A stretch of 63,201 nucleotides of DNA, taken from assembly GCA_018711405.1 (NCBI GenBank), contig DVIH01000017.1, positions 1 through 63,201 of the forward strand, in the 5' to 3' direction. Origin of the DNA: Candidatus Avibacteroides excrementipullorum (GTDB lineage: Bacteria; Bacteroidota; Bacteroidia; Bacteroidales; Bacteroidaceae). Positions 55,994 to 63,201 of the stretch are shown here, piece by piece (the first letter of the stretch is position 1; each line of letters opens with the position of its first letter). The translations under genes were made by a program, and so were the position numbers. The notes beneath the pieces were generated by a model, which did no database searches, had not been told where the DNA came from, and saw only the letters and a list, made by a program, of their open reading frames with translations.

Positions 55994-57556
55994 ATGAAAA
56001 AAATATTTCTTGCGATAGTAATCGCGTTTGCCATAGGATGCCTGAATGCTTATGCCGCAACAGACAAGAAAACACATGCCAAACTGGATTCCCTCAGACT
56101 ATGCATAACCAAACTCAACGAGTCTCCGCTCGATGACATTGAGTGCGCATATATGGAGATAGAAATAGGAAATAAGCTAAAAGACAAAAGCATCATCATG
56201 CAAGGAAACATCGATTTAGGACGAGGACTGTATGCATTGGGCAAATACGACTTCGCCCTGCAATATGTGCATAAAGCTTTGGACATAAGCGGACAAGTGA
56301 AATCGGAGAGCCAGACAGCCGACATCTACAGACTGGCCGGTTCAATATATGCCATGCTCGGCAACGAATTCGACGCAAACAAATATCTCGGTAAAGCATA
56401 CAAATATTACCATGACCAAAGAGACACGGTCAATATGATAAAGACACAAGGCGGTCTGGCCATATTGTACGGACAAAAGAAAAAATACAAGCAAAGCATA
56501 GACCTGTTCAACGAAGTTTATTGGCTGAGCTACAAAATCAATAACAAGACAATGATGCTCAGCACGCTGCTCAACCTCTCGAAAGCCTATCGTCTTTCCG
56601 GAGAAACCGACAAAGGGCTGAACACTATAGAACGCATAGAAGTGGAGATACCCGACTCAATCCTCACCGACAGCTATCGAGTGCAATATTTGCTCAATAA
56701 AGGGGAACTGCTTTTAAAAAAGAATATGCTGGAACCTGCCAAACTCTGTTTTGAAAATGGGCTGGAGATGACGGAAGGAAGCAGCGACATAAACACACGC
56801 ATATCTCTGCTCAAAGGATTGGCGGCAATAGGACTGAAGATGGAAGATTTCAAACTGCTGTCCAACTGTTATAGAGACATCTCACATCTGCAAGACTCTC
56901 TGGAAGATATTGAGATGAAGAAAAAAATCATGGAAATGGAGTTCATCTATGAAATAACCCAAAAAGACAAAAAGCTGGAAAAGTTGCAACAGCAAGTGAT
57001 AAGAAACAAATACAGGCTTACGCTGATAGCCATAGGCAGCATTACCGCCCTATGCATTTTACTATGGGTCATCAGAAGAAAAATCAAGTCAAGCAGAAAA
57101 GACATTGACTCGCTTAACAACATATTGCTGCAAAAGAAAAAAGAGCTGACAGACATAGCCATCTACCATCATGAAATGAGAAGCATAGTAAACGATGTAA
57201 TGGAAAATCTGCAAAAGATAGAATCCAACGTTACGACAGACAAAGAAAAGAAAAACATAAGAAAACTCATAATACAACTCAACGAAAGCTTTTCCGACAA
57301 TTCAAAAGCACAAATATATAATTTCATAGACGACAATTACAGCGACTTCATACAGCGGCTCACACTCAAATATCCAGACCTGGTAGTCTCGGAAAAAAGG
57401 ATATGCGCAATGCTGCTTATAAATTTTTCCACAAAAGAAATAACCAACGTACTGAACCTTTCGGAAAGGAGCATCAACAACATAAGATCGAAAATACGAA
57501 AAAAAATGTCAATACCGGACTATATGTCCATATCAGATTTTCTGAAAAACGTATAA
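55994..57556 (+). CDS. TPR-containing membrane regulator with LuxR-like HTH
   Basis: A 520-aa one-protein sensor typical of Bacteroidota. Signal-like N-terminus (1-22); periplasmic tetratricopeptide repeats at about residues 50-300 (ALGKYDFALQYVHKALDI, LAGSIYAMLGNEFDANKYLGKAY); a short coiled coil; one membrane helix at 342-360. A cytoplasmic coiled coil leads to a C-terminal helix-turn-helix at about 461-505 (EKRICAMLLINFSTKEITNVL, SERSINNIRSKIRKKM). It is therefore expected to sense a periplasmic condition and bind DNA from the membrane. It lies 159 bp upstream of two secreted-protein genes that may be its targets (inference). Confidence 0.85.
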   Translation: MKKIFLAIVIAFAIGCLNAYAATDKKTHAKLDSLRLCITKLNESPLDDIECAYMEIEIGNKLKDKSIIMQGNIDLGRGLYALGKYDFALQYVHKALDISGQVKSESQTADIYRLAGSIYAMLGNEFDANKYLGKAYKYYHDQRDTVNMIKTQGGLAILYGQKKKYKQSIDLFNEVYWLSYKINNKTMMLSTLLNLSKAYRLSGETDKGLNTIERIEVEIPDSILTDSYRVQYLLNKGELLLKKNMLEPAKLCFENGLEMTEGSSDINTRISLLKGLAAIGLKMEDFKLLSNCYRDISHLQDSLEDIEMKKKIMEMEFIYEITQKDKKLEKLQQQVIRNKYRLTLIAIGSITALCILLWVIRRKIKSSRKDIDSLNNILLQKKKELTDIAIYHHEMRSIVNDVMENLQKIESNVTTDKEKKNIRKLIIQLNESFSDNSKAQIYNFIDDNYSDFIQRLTLKYPDLVVSEKRICAMLLINFSTKEITNVLNLSERSINNIRSKIRKKMSIPDYMSISDFLKNV

Positions 57557-57715
57557 AAACCATATCACTCAGCATTGAGCAGCGACAGAAGCACACATCT
57601 GTAAATCAATGCAATAAACATGCAATGATAATAATATTATATCATTTTCTTCCATTTGTTTTGACATTTAATTTTTTTTGCATCAAACGAATCAAAACAC
57701 ATGGAGATTAGTTAT

Positions 57716-59935
57716 ATGAAAAAGTTATCATTAGTTTTTGCGTGCACATTGACTGCACAAATGTTATTCACGCCATCGCTCTGCGCACAGCAGGGAGAGA
57801 CAGTTCCTCACAGAAAAATATATGGTTTTTTTCTCGGGAACTCAGATTTCCAGACAGGTGCCGAAACAGTTTACGGCATAGGGTCTTTATATGCGGATCA
57901 GCCGCACGTTACAGAATTGATATATCCGTTTTCCGACAACGAAGCCTTGTATGCGGGCGCAGCGGTAGACGGGATATATTATGGATGCAGCTATGTGTAT
58001 GAGATGCAAGGACCTCCCTCGCCAGGCAACCTCATAGCCATAGACCTGAACACAAAGGAGCGTACTGACATCGGCCCATGGACCGACACCTCAGACGGAG
58101 CATACTCAAATCTCAGAATGCAGGACATGACCTATAGCTATGCCGATGAGACCATGTATGCAGTTGGGTTTGAAATGGGGACATCATCTCTGTTCTCCAT
58201 CGACCTTGAAACAGGGAAGACTACAAAGACATGCGACCTGTCGAACACCATCGGAGTCATAGCCGCAAACCACGACGGAGAGATCTATGGCATAGACGGC
58301 AACTATGGCAGCCTGTATAAAATAAATAAGGAAACCGGTGACATGAGCCTGATATGCGAGACCGGATTAGGCGGGCTTGCACAAAATCAGGGACTTGAAT
58401 TCGACCACACAGACGGAAGCCTATACTGGTCATGCAATTCCTATGACAAAGACGGAGGAAACGATTTTTATCTGATAAGATTCAAATTGCAGGATAACAC
58501 TGCAACTTTTGAAGAAATCGGCAAAATAGGCAACCCGCTGGGAGTAGCAAAACTCTCGGGCCTATACATTCCGTTCGTACTCGCAGGAGAAGATGCGCCG
58601 GCCAAACCGGAAAACGTGACTATAACACCCGACAGCAACGGACAGCTGAAAGCCACGCTCAGTTGGAACAATCCGGGAAAGACTTTCGGAGGAAAAGAAC
58701 TGGCCGACATCAAAACGGTCACAATTATCAGAAACAACGAAAGCATAGCCACCATACAGGCCGAAGCTATAAACGAACCTATGCAATGGACAGACGAAAA
58801 CATCCCGGCGCCGGGCACATACCAATATATAATATATGCGACAAACAGCGTGGGAGACGGTGAGAAAGCATACGCCGCACAATACATAGGAGCCGATGTA
58901 CCGGCCAAAGTAACGGGCATAACAGCCGAAACGACAGATAACTGCACACAGATATCATTGCAATGGAACAAGGTGGAACAGGGAGAACACGGAGCATTCG
59001 TTGACCCGCAATCCATCAGGTATACGGTAAAAAGATATCCAGACGAAAGCATCATTGCCGAAAACATCTCTGAATGCAACGTGACCGACAAAAACATAAA
59101 GCGTCTCGCATCATACCATTACGAGATAACAGCATCCAACGAAACGGGAGCGACCAAAGCCTACTCGAATGCTGTGATTGCAGGCCCTGCATTGGCTATG
59201 CCCTACATAGAGACATTTGCAGACAACAGCAAGATAGCCAACAACTGGACCGTAGAAGACTCCAACGAAGATTTATATACATGGATATTCTCTTCCGGCG
59301 CCGGACAATACACTTTCGGCGATGCCATACCGGCAGCAGAATACTACATCAACCCTACGTTCACACCGCAGGAAATAAACAAAGATGCCAACGAATGGCT
59401 GATAACACCGCCACTCCGATTCCAGGCCGGCAAGTCCTATACGCTCACATTCGACTACAGATGCATAACCGATGAAAACATCATCATCACAATGGGCGAC
59501 CTGAACAATGCAAAAAGCCAGGAAGGCATACAGGAAATAACACTGGAAGCCATAGACATGTCTTCTTCAGACTTCTCCGGATATGAAGTCTCACTGCCCG
59601 AAATGTCGGAAGACAAGGTTAAGACCATCGGTTTCAACCTGCTCACCCCGTTCCCGGCCACAATGATGTCGTTCATACAGATTACCAACATTGAAGTAAA
59701 GGAAAAAAGCCATGCAATCGATGCTGAAGCCGAAAAGACAGCCGTATCGCTTGCAAACGGTAAAATCATGATAGACGGCAACTTCAAATACGCCGAACTG
59801 TATACGATTGAAGGCAAAATGGCCGGCAGAACTACGCTGAGCGAGATTCCGACCGACAACATGGAAAAGGGGATATGGCTCGTAAGGGTAATAACTGGCA
59901 ACAAAGCCGAAGCATTCAAAATCCAAGTCAGATAA
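57716..59935 (+). CDS. secreted fibronectin type III protein with T9SS-like C-terminus
   Basis: A 739-aa exported protein. Signal peptide (MKKLSLVFACTLTAQMLFTPSLCAQ split as MKKLSLVFACTLTAQ and MLFTPSLCAQ), then a propeller-like domain at about 30-290 (LIAIDLNTKERTDIGPW, SLFSIDLETGKTTKTCDL, LYKINKETGDMSLIC). Two fibronectin type III domains follow (KPENVTITPDSNGQLKATLSW; PAKVTGITAETTDNCTQISL), then a jelly-roll segment (ANEWLITPPLRFQAGKSYTL). The short C-terminal domain (AELYTIEGKMAGR, GIWLVRVITGNKAEAFKIQV) resembles a T9SS sorting signal. ATG 57716 is chosen over 57701 for the signal peptide. Confidence 0.82.
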   Translation: MKKLSLVFACTLTAQMLFTPSLCAQQGETVPHRKIYGFFLGNSDFQTGAETVYGIGSLYADQPHVTELIYPFSDNEALYAGAAVDGIYYGCSYVYEMQGPPSPGNLIAIDLNTKERTDIGPWTDTSDGAYSNLRMQDMTYSYADETMYAVGFEMGTSSLFSIDLETGKTTKTCDLSNTIGVIAANHDGEIYGIDGNYGSLYKINKETGDMSLICETGLGGLAQNQGLEFDHTDGSLYWSCNSYDKDGGNDFYLIRFKLQDNTATFEEIGKIGNPLGVAKLSGLYIPFVLAGEDAPAKPENVTITPDSNGQLKATLSWNNPGKTFGGKELADIKTVTIIRNNESIATIQAEAINEPMQWTDENIPAPGTYQYIIYATNSVGDGEKAYAAQYIGADVPAKVTGITAETTDNCTQISLQWNKVEQGEHGAFVDPQSIRYTVKRYPDESIIAENISECNVTDKNIKRLASYHYEITASNETGATKAYSNAVIAGPALAMPYIETFADNSKIANNWTVEDSNEDLYTWIFSSGAGQYTFGDAIPAAEYYINPTFTPQEINKDANEWLITPPLRFQAGKSYTLTFDYRCITDENIIITMGDLNNAKSQEGIQEITLEAIDMSSSDFSGYEVSLPEMSEDKVKTIGFNLLTPFPATMMSFIQITNIEVKEKSHAIDAEAEKTAVSLANGKIMIDGNFKYAELYTIEGKMAGRTTLSEIPTDNMEKGIWLVRVITGNKAEAFKIQVR

Positions 59936-59951
59936 ACAATAAAAACATGAG

Positions 59952-59989
59952 TTGTGCATCAGGGCTTTGTCTTGATGCACAATCTCTTT
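59952..59989 (+). terminator. intrinsic terminator-like hairpin
   Basis: TTGTGCATCA (59952-59961) pairs with TGATGCACAA (59973-59982), followed by TCTCTTTC. The T-tract is weak, so read-through into the protease gene is possible. Confidence 0.55.
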
Positions 59990-60079
59990 CGGAGGTGCGC
60001 CGGAACGCATGAGATGCAAACGGCAGATGATGCGCACGGCACACCGTATCTAACCAAAAAAGACTACAATATATATATT

Positions 60080-61870
60080 ATGACAATTTCAAAAAAACTG
60101 CCGGTCATCGCATTGCTTGCCATCAGTCTGGCACCCGCATGGGCAGCACCGGCCAAGCCAGGACTCATAAAGCACAGACAGCCCGACGGCACTGTCATAA
60201 ACATACGGCTGTGCGGAGACGAGTTTTTCCATTACTACGAGACCGAAGACGGCATATTGCTCCACAAAGACAAAGACGGATGCATGAGATACGCGGCAGT
60301 CTCTCATGACAACCGCATAACCGCAAGCAAATATGCCGCACAGGCACAAGACAAACGGACTCCCGAAGCACTCGAATACATAAGAGGCACAAACCGGACG
60401 GAACTCAAAAAAATAATCAAGGAAGAACATCTCGCAAGAAAAACTGCGGCCAACAGGCAGCCCGGCAGCATCCAAAAGAGCTTCCCCACCACAGGCGAAG
60501 TCAAAGGACTTGTGATACTGGCCGAATATCAGGACGTGAAATTTTCGGGCAAAGCCACGCAACAAGATTTCGACAGGCTGATGAATGAAGACCACTATTC
60601 AGGCGAATTAGCTTTCGGCAGCGTGAAAGACTACTTCAAAAGCCAATCGGACGGCAAACTCGACATACATTTCGATGTAGTAGGCCCGGTGACATTGTCA
60701 AAAGACAGAGCATACTACGGTTCTGAAGCAAACGGACGGGAAAAAGTAGATGAAATGGCTGAAGAAGCATGCATCCTCGCCGACAACGGATATGAAATAG
60801 ACTTTTCGGAATATGACAGCAATAACGATGGATTCGTTGACTTCATCTACATCATCTACGCAGGACACGGACAGGCGCAGGGAGGACCGGAAGAATCGGT
60901 ATGGCCGCAATCCTCATCTCTCGAATATTCATGCTGGAAGACTTTCGACGGAATGTATCTCGGCAAATATTCATGTTCGTGCGAACTGAGGGGAGCAGAC
61001 GGTAACGAAATAGACGGCATAGGCACATTCTGCCACGAGTTCAGCCACATACTCGGACTGCCCGACATATACGACCCCGTATATTCGGGATTTGACGGTT
61101 TAGGCCATTGGGATGTCATGGACGTAGGCTCATACAACGACGATTCAAAGACACCGGCCGGATATACGGCTATGGACAAATACACGCTCGGCTGGCTCGA
61201 ACCCGCAGTGCTCGAATCGCCCGAATGCGGAATAACGCTAAAGCCGCTGTCAGAAGCTAACGAAGCATATTTCATAGTGTCGGAACACGATGCCAACGAA
61301 TATTATACACTTGAAAACAGACAGAACACCGGCTGGGACAGCGCCCTGCCCGGACACGGACTTATCATCTGCCACATACACTACGATGCCGGACTGTGGG
61401 CGTCAAACAGGGTAAACACCTCCAGTTCTAAATATGAGCATGTGAAACTCATTGCGGCCGATGGAAAAACCGGTACCGAAACAGAAGCAGGCGATGCATG
61501 GCCGGGCACTACCGGCAACAGCGAATTTACCGACACAAGTTCGCCGGCATCAGTATGGCATAACGGCGAGAAGACAGGAAAACCCATCAGAAACATCACC
61601 GAACACACCGACGGGACTGTCAGCTTCGACTTCATCAGCCAAGCAGGCCTCACCGACACATACGGAGCAGGAACGGACGAGATGAGAATCATGCAAGACA
61701 AAGACGGCATGGAAATAATCACTCCCGGCAAACAGGCAGTCTCCATCTATGCCCTGAGCGGAACCTGCATAGACACATACGAAAACGAATATGCGCATAA
61801 AGTAACATTGCCGAAAGGTGTGTACATAATCAAGAGCCGAAACACGGCATTGAAGTTTGCCGTAAACTGA
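60080..61870 (+). CDS. secreted M6 family metalloprotease with T9SS-like C-terminus
   Basis: A 596-aa exported zinc protease. Signal peptide (LPVIALLAISLAPAWA). An N-terminal propeptide-like part (YYETEDGILLHKDKDGCMRY) precedes the M6 (immune inhibitor A-like) catalytic domain. This contains VKGLVILAEYQDVKFSG, FSEYDSNNDGFVDFIYIIYAG and the zinc-binding HEFSH at 319-323 within CHEFSHILGLPDIYD. The C-terminus (VSIYALSGTCIDTYE, LPKGVYIIKSRNTALKFAV) has the form of a T9SS type A sorting domain. ATG 60080 follows a terminator-like hairpin and gives the signal peptide. Confidence 0.9.
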   Translation: MTISKKLPVIALLAISLAPAWAAPAKPGLIKHRQPDGTVINIRLCGDEFFHYYETEDGILLHKDKDGCMRYAAVSHDNRITASKYAAQAQDKRTPEALEYIRGTNRTELKKIIKEEHLARKTAANRQPGSIQKSFPTTGEVKGLVILAEYQDVKFSGKATQQDFDRLMNEDHYSGELAFGSVKDYFKSQSDGKLDIHFDVVGPVTLSKDRAYYGSEANGREKVDEMAEEACILADNGYEIDFSEYDSNNDGFVDFIYIIYAGHGQAQGGPEESVWPQSSSLEYSCWKTFDGMYLGKYSCSCELRGADGNEIDGIGTFCHEFSHILGLPDIYDPVYSGFDGLGHWDVMDVGSYNDDSKTPAGYTAMDKYTLGWLEPAVLESPECGITLKPLSEANEAYFIVSEHDANEYYTLENRQNTGWDSALPGHGLIICHIHYDAGLWASNRVNTSSSKYEHVKLIAADGKTGTETEAGDAWPGTTGNSEFTDTSSPASVWHNGEKTGKPIRNITEHTDGTVSFDFISQAGLTDTYGAGTDEMRIMQDKDGMEIITPGKQAVSIYALSGTCIDTYENEYAHKVTLPKGVYIIKSRNTALKFAVN

Positions 61871-61899
61871 AAAAGACATAGTCTTTCATCCCCGAAAAG

Positions 61900-61982
61900 G
61901 ATGTGCGCCATCTTCGCCCGGGATGGCGCACATCCCGACCCCATACCGAGCCGATCCTCCTCAGGTATCGGCTCGATCTTTT
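61900..61982. repeat. 22-bp-period intergenic array G (4 units)
   Basis: Cores begin at 61900 (GATGTGCGCCATC), 61922 (GATGGCGCACATC), 61944 (TACCGAGCCGATC) and 61966 (TATCGGCTCGATC), with spacers TTCGCCCGG, CCGACCCCA and CTCCTCAGG. Order a, a', b, b', giving two adjacent hairpins with 9-nt loops. The left edge is AAAAG (61895-61899) and the right edge TTTT (61979-61982), so each hairpin abuts a U-tract for transcription leaving the array on that side: a bidirectional terminator for the protease and the minus-strand gene. Confidence 0.95.
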
Positions 61983-62015
61983 CCGGCACTTTTGCAGCCG
62001 GTCGGCAATATCGGT

Positions 62016-63179
62016 CTATCCCCCTCTCACTGAGACATATACGGCATAGCAGGTGGAGGCGGAAACCGGAGTGAGACAGACATTGCCCGACACGAGCCTG
62101 CCGCATTCCATCACCGGAACGCTCTCACGCATCACGGCATCGCGCCACTGCAACAGTTCCCCGCAAGAGCGGAAGCCTACTATTTTCAATATCCCCGCCG
62201 AACCTTCGGCCAGATAACGTTCGCGGAACAACCCCGCAAGCACCCCCATGTTCATGCGCAAGTTCAACTCCACGCAAGGATGCAGGAAACAACTCCCGGC
62301 ATCATCATCCCGGCAAACCATCATGTCAATGCCGAAATATCCGGCATAATCAAAATCGAACATGCCGGACATAACCCTCACAGCCGTCTCGCGAACAACG
62401 TCAAGCACATCCCCGCCCACATAGCGGCACAATATCTTCTCTACCTCATCATCGGGCAACAGCCGGCTGTAGTCGTATCCGCAGTTTTTATCATTGACAA
62501 ACAGGGAATAGCCGCAAAACCGCACATACCCAGACACATCACGGAAAAACTCCATGGCAAAGTCAGTGACCTTCGTGTAAAAAGGTTCGCATATCACCGC
62601 CCCCGTATTCCTTAACCAACGGCTTATGCGCCCGGCCTTATCGCCCTGCAACGGGAGCGAGAAACGACAAAGTCCGCGTCCGCCCGACGACCACAGCTTC
62701 TTGGCCACGCCTCCTGCGGCAGGCAGGCCAAGCCCGTCTATCTCTTTCACATCGGTCACAAGATGCCTCCGTCCGCCCGTGCCGCGACAAGCGGAGAGGA
62801 GACTGAGCAACTTTATCCCCGTCTCGCGCGAAGACATCCTGCGACAATTATCCAGAAAAGCCTCATCGGGCAACACTCCTGCCGGCAGTCCGGCTGCGGC
62901 CAGCCTGCGCACCACAGCCCTGTCCCATCCCCATACCGACACTTCATCCGCGCCGCGCAAGACGGGAGAGACATCCACAGCCGGAGAAAGGCCTTCAACC
63001 AATAGCCGGAAACAATCATCGCCGTCACAACTCCCCACAGCATAACCGCCATCGCCATACCACACAGGCAACAACGACAAGTCTTCCTCCATCTTAGCGA
63101 CCGCAGCCGACGGCATATAATAAGGGCTGTTCACCGCCAAAGCATCATCGGTATCGGGATTGAACACATAAAGTTTCAT
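62016..63179 (-). CDS. ATP-grasp-like protein of unknown function
   Basis: A 387-aa cytoplasmic protein. The N-terminus MKLYVFNPDTDDALAVNSPYYMPSA (here MKLYVFNPDTDDALAVNS) has no signal peptide. The central and C-terminal parts look ATP-grasp-like: a Gly-rich lid segment AKKLWSSGGRGLCRFSLP, a strand with GAVICEPFYTKVTDFAMEFF, then YAGYFGIDMMVCRDD and CVELNLRMNMG, the last resembling the metal-binding E-x-N pair. Similar proteins are conserved in Bacteroidales without an assigned reaction. The gene is complete: its ATG lies 22 bp inside the window edge. Confidence 0.7.
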   Translation of the reverse strand: MKLYVFNPDTDDALAVNSPYYMPSAAVAKMEEDLSLLPVWYGDGGYAVGSCDGDDCFRLLVEGLSPAVDVSPVLRGADEVSVWGWDRAVVRRLAAAGLPAGVLPDEAFLDNCRRMSSRETGIKLLSLLSACRGTGGRRHLVTDVKEIDGLGLPAAGGVAKKLWSSGGRGLCRFSLPLQGDKAGRISRWLRNTGAVICEPFYTKVTDFAMEFFRDVSGYVRFCGYSLFVNDKNCGYDYSRLLPDDEVEKILCRYVGGDVLDVVRETAVRVMSGMFDFDYAGYFGIDMMVCRDDDAGSCFLHPCVELNLRMNMGVLAGLFRERYLAEGSAGILKIVGFRSCGELLQWRDAVMRESVPVMECGRLVSGNVCLTPVSASTCYAVYVSVRGG

Positions 63180-63201
63180 ACAAACAGAAAAAAATAACAG
63201 C

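Overview
The window is a chromosomal segment of a Bacteroidales bacterium (phylum Bacteroidota). The support is: promoters of the TTTG / TAnnTTTG type (for example before rplY, eno, pstS and ahcY), a type IX secretion (T9SS) component (PorZ) and several proteins with T9SS-style C-termini, the XusABC xenosiderophore locus known from Bacteroides, a BspA-like leucine-rich-repeat protein, an Rnf operon, a TonB receptor with an N-terminal carboxypeptidase-like domain, and the long form of IspG. I cannot fix the family or genus from sequence alone. The segment is mostly housekeeping and envelope genes. There is no prophage, CRISPR array, insertion sequence, rRNA or complete tRNA that I can see.

Layout. 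1-700: non-coding stretch with a possible small RNA, two hairpin terminators and a 53-aa ORF that looks like an integrase N-terminus remnant. 738-5294 (minus): pstSCAB-phoU phosphate uptake operon behind a three-repeat Pho box. 5350-5439: repeat array A. 5567-11079 (plus): sugar O-acetyltransferase, DUF418 membrane protein, MATE exporter, DUF3737 protein, PatB/MalY-type C-S lyase. 11150-12867: a remnant of a winged-helix protein, then a trp leader peptide with tandem Trp codons, an attenuator hairpin and a solitary trpB. 12905-15026: array B, acetyltransferase remnant, argS (minus). 15210-19209 (plus): corA, rdgB, porZ. 19292-20764 (minus): BspA-like LRR protein. 21007-22287: eno. 22390-22468: array C. 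22523-28518 (minus): xusC, xusB, xusA, zupT. 28642-28731: array D. 28959-37713 (plus): rplY, pth, S4-domain protein, DUF3078 protein, RseC-like protein and rnfBCDGEA. 37811-37911: array E. 37996-38514 (minus): small beta-barrel. 38815-45749 (plus): TonB receptor with beta-helix lipoprotein, rsmI, coiled-coil lipoprotein, YjjG-type HAD phosphatase. 45773-45851: array F. 45882-51760 (minus): ispG, purE, DUF3109, YghO-like GNAT, cysS. 51929-61870 (plus): ahcY, YfhO, a TPR/LuxR-HTH membrane regulator, a fibronectin-III T9SS cargo and an M6 metalloprotease. 61900-61978: array G. 62016-63179 (minus): ATP-grasp-like protein.

The most unusual content is a family of seven intergenic arrays (A-G, 29 units in total). 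Each unit is a 13-bp core of the form GATnnnnnnnATC followed by a 9-bp spacer, and every array holds an exact 22-bp period. Cores come in two families (GATGTGCGCCATC and GATCGAGCCGATC), each in both orientations, and spacers also come in mirror-image forms. All seven arrays sit where transcription changes strand: five between convergent genes, two between divergent genes. The five convergent copies are flanked on the left by GAAAA(A) and pair their edge core with an inverted core, so that on the minus strand they read as hairpin plus U-tract. The two divergent copies lack this A-run. I do not recognise this family. It behaves like a modular terminator or insulator, or a protein-binding array, assembled from interchangeable parts.

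Other points: PstC carries an inserted, shortened PstS-like segment, pth contains a 34-bp perfect palindrome inside its coding sequence, and several gene remnants mark old deletions or insertions.
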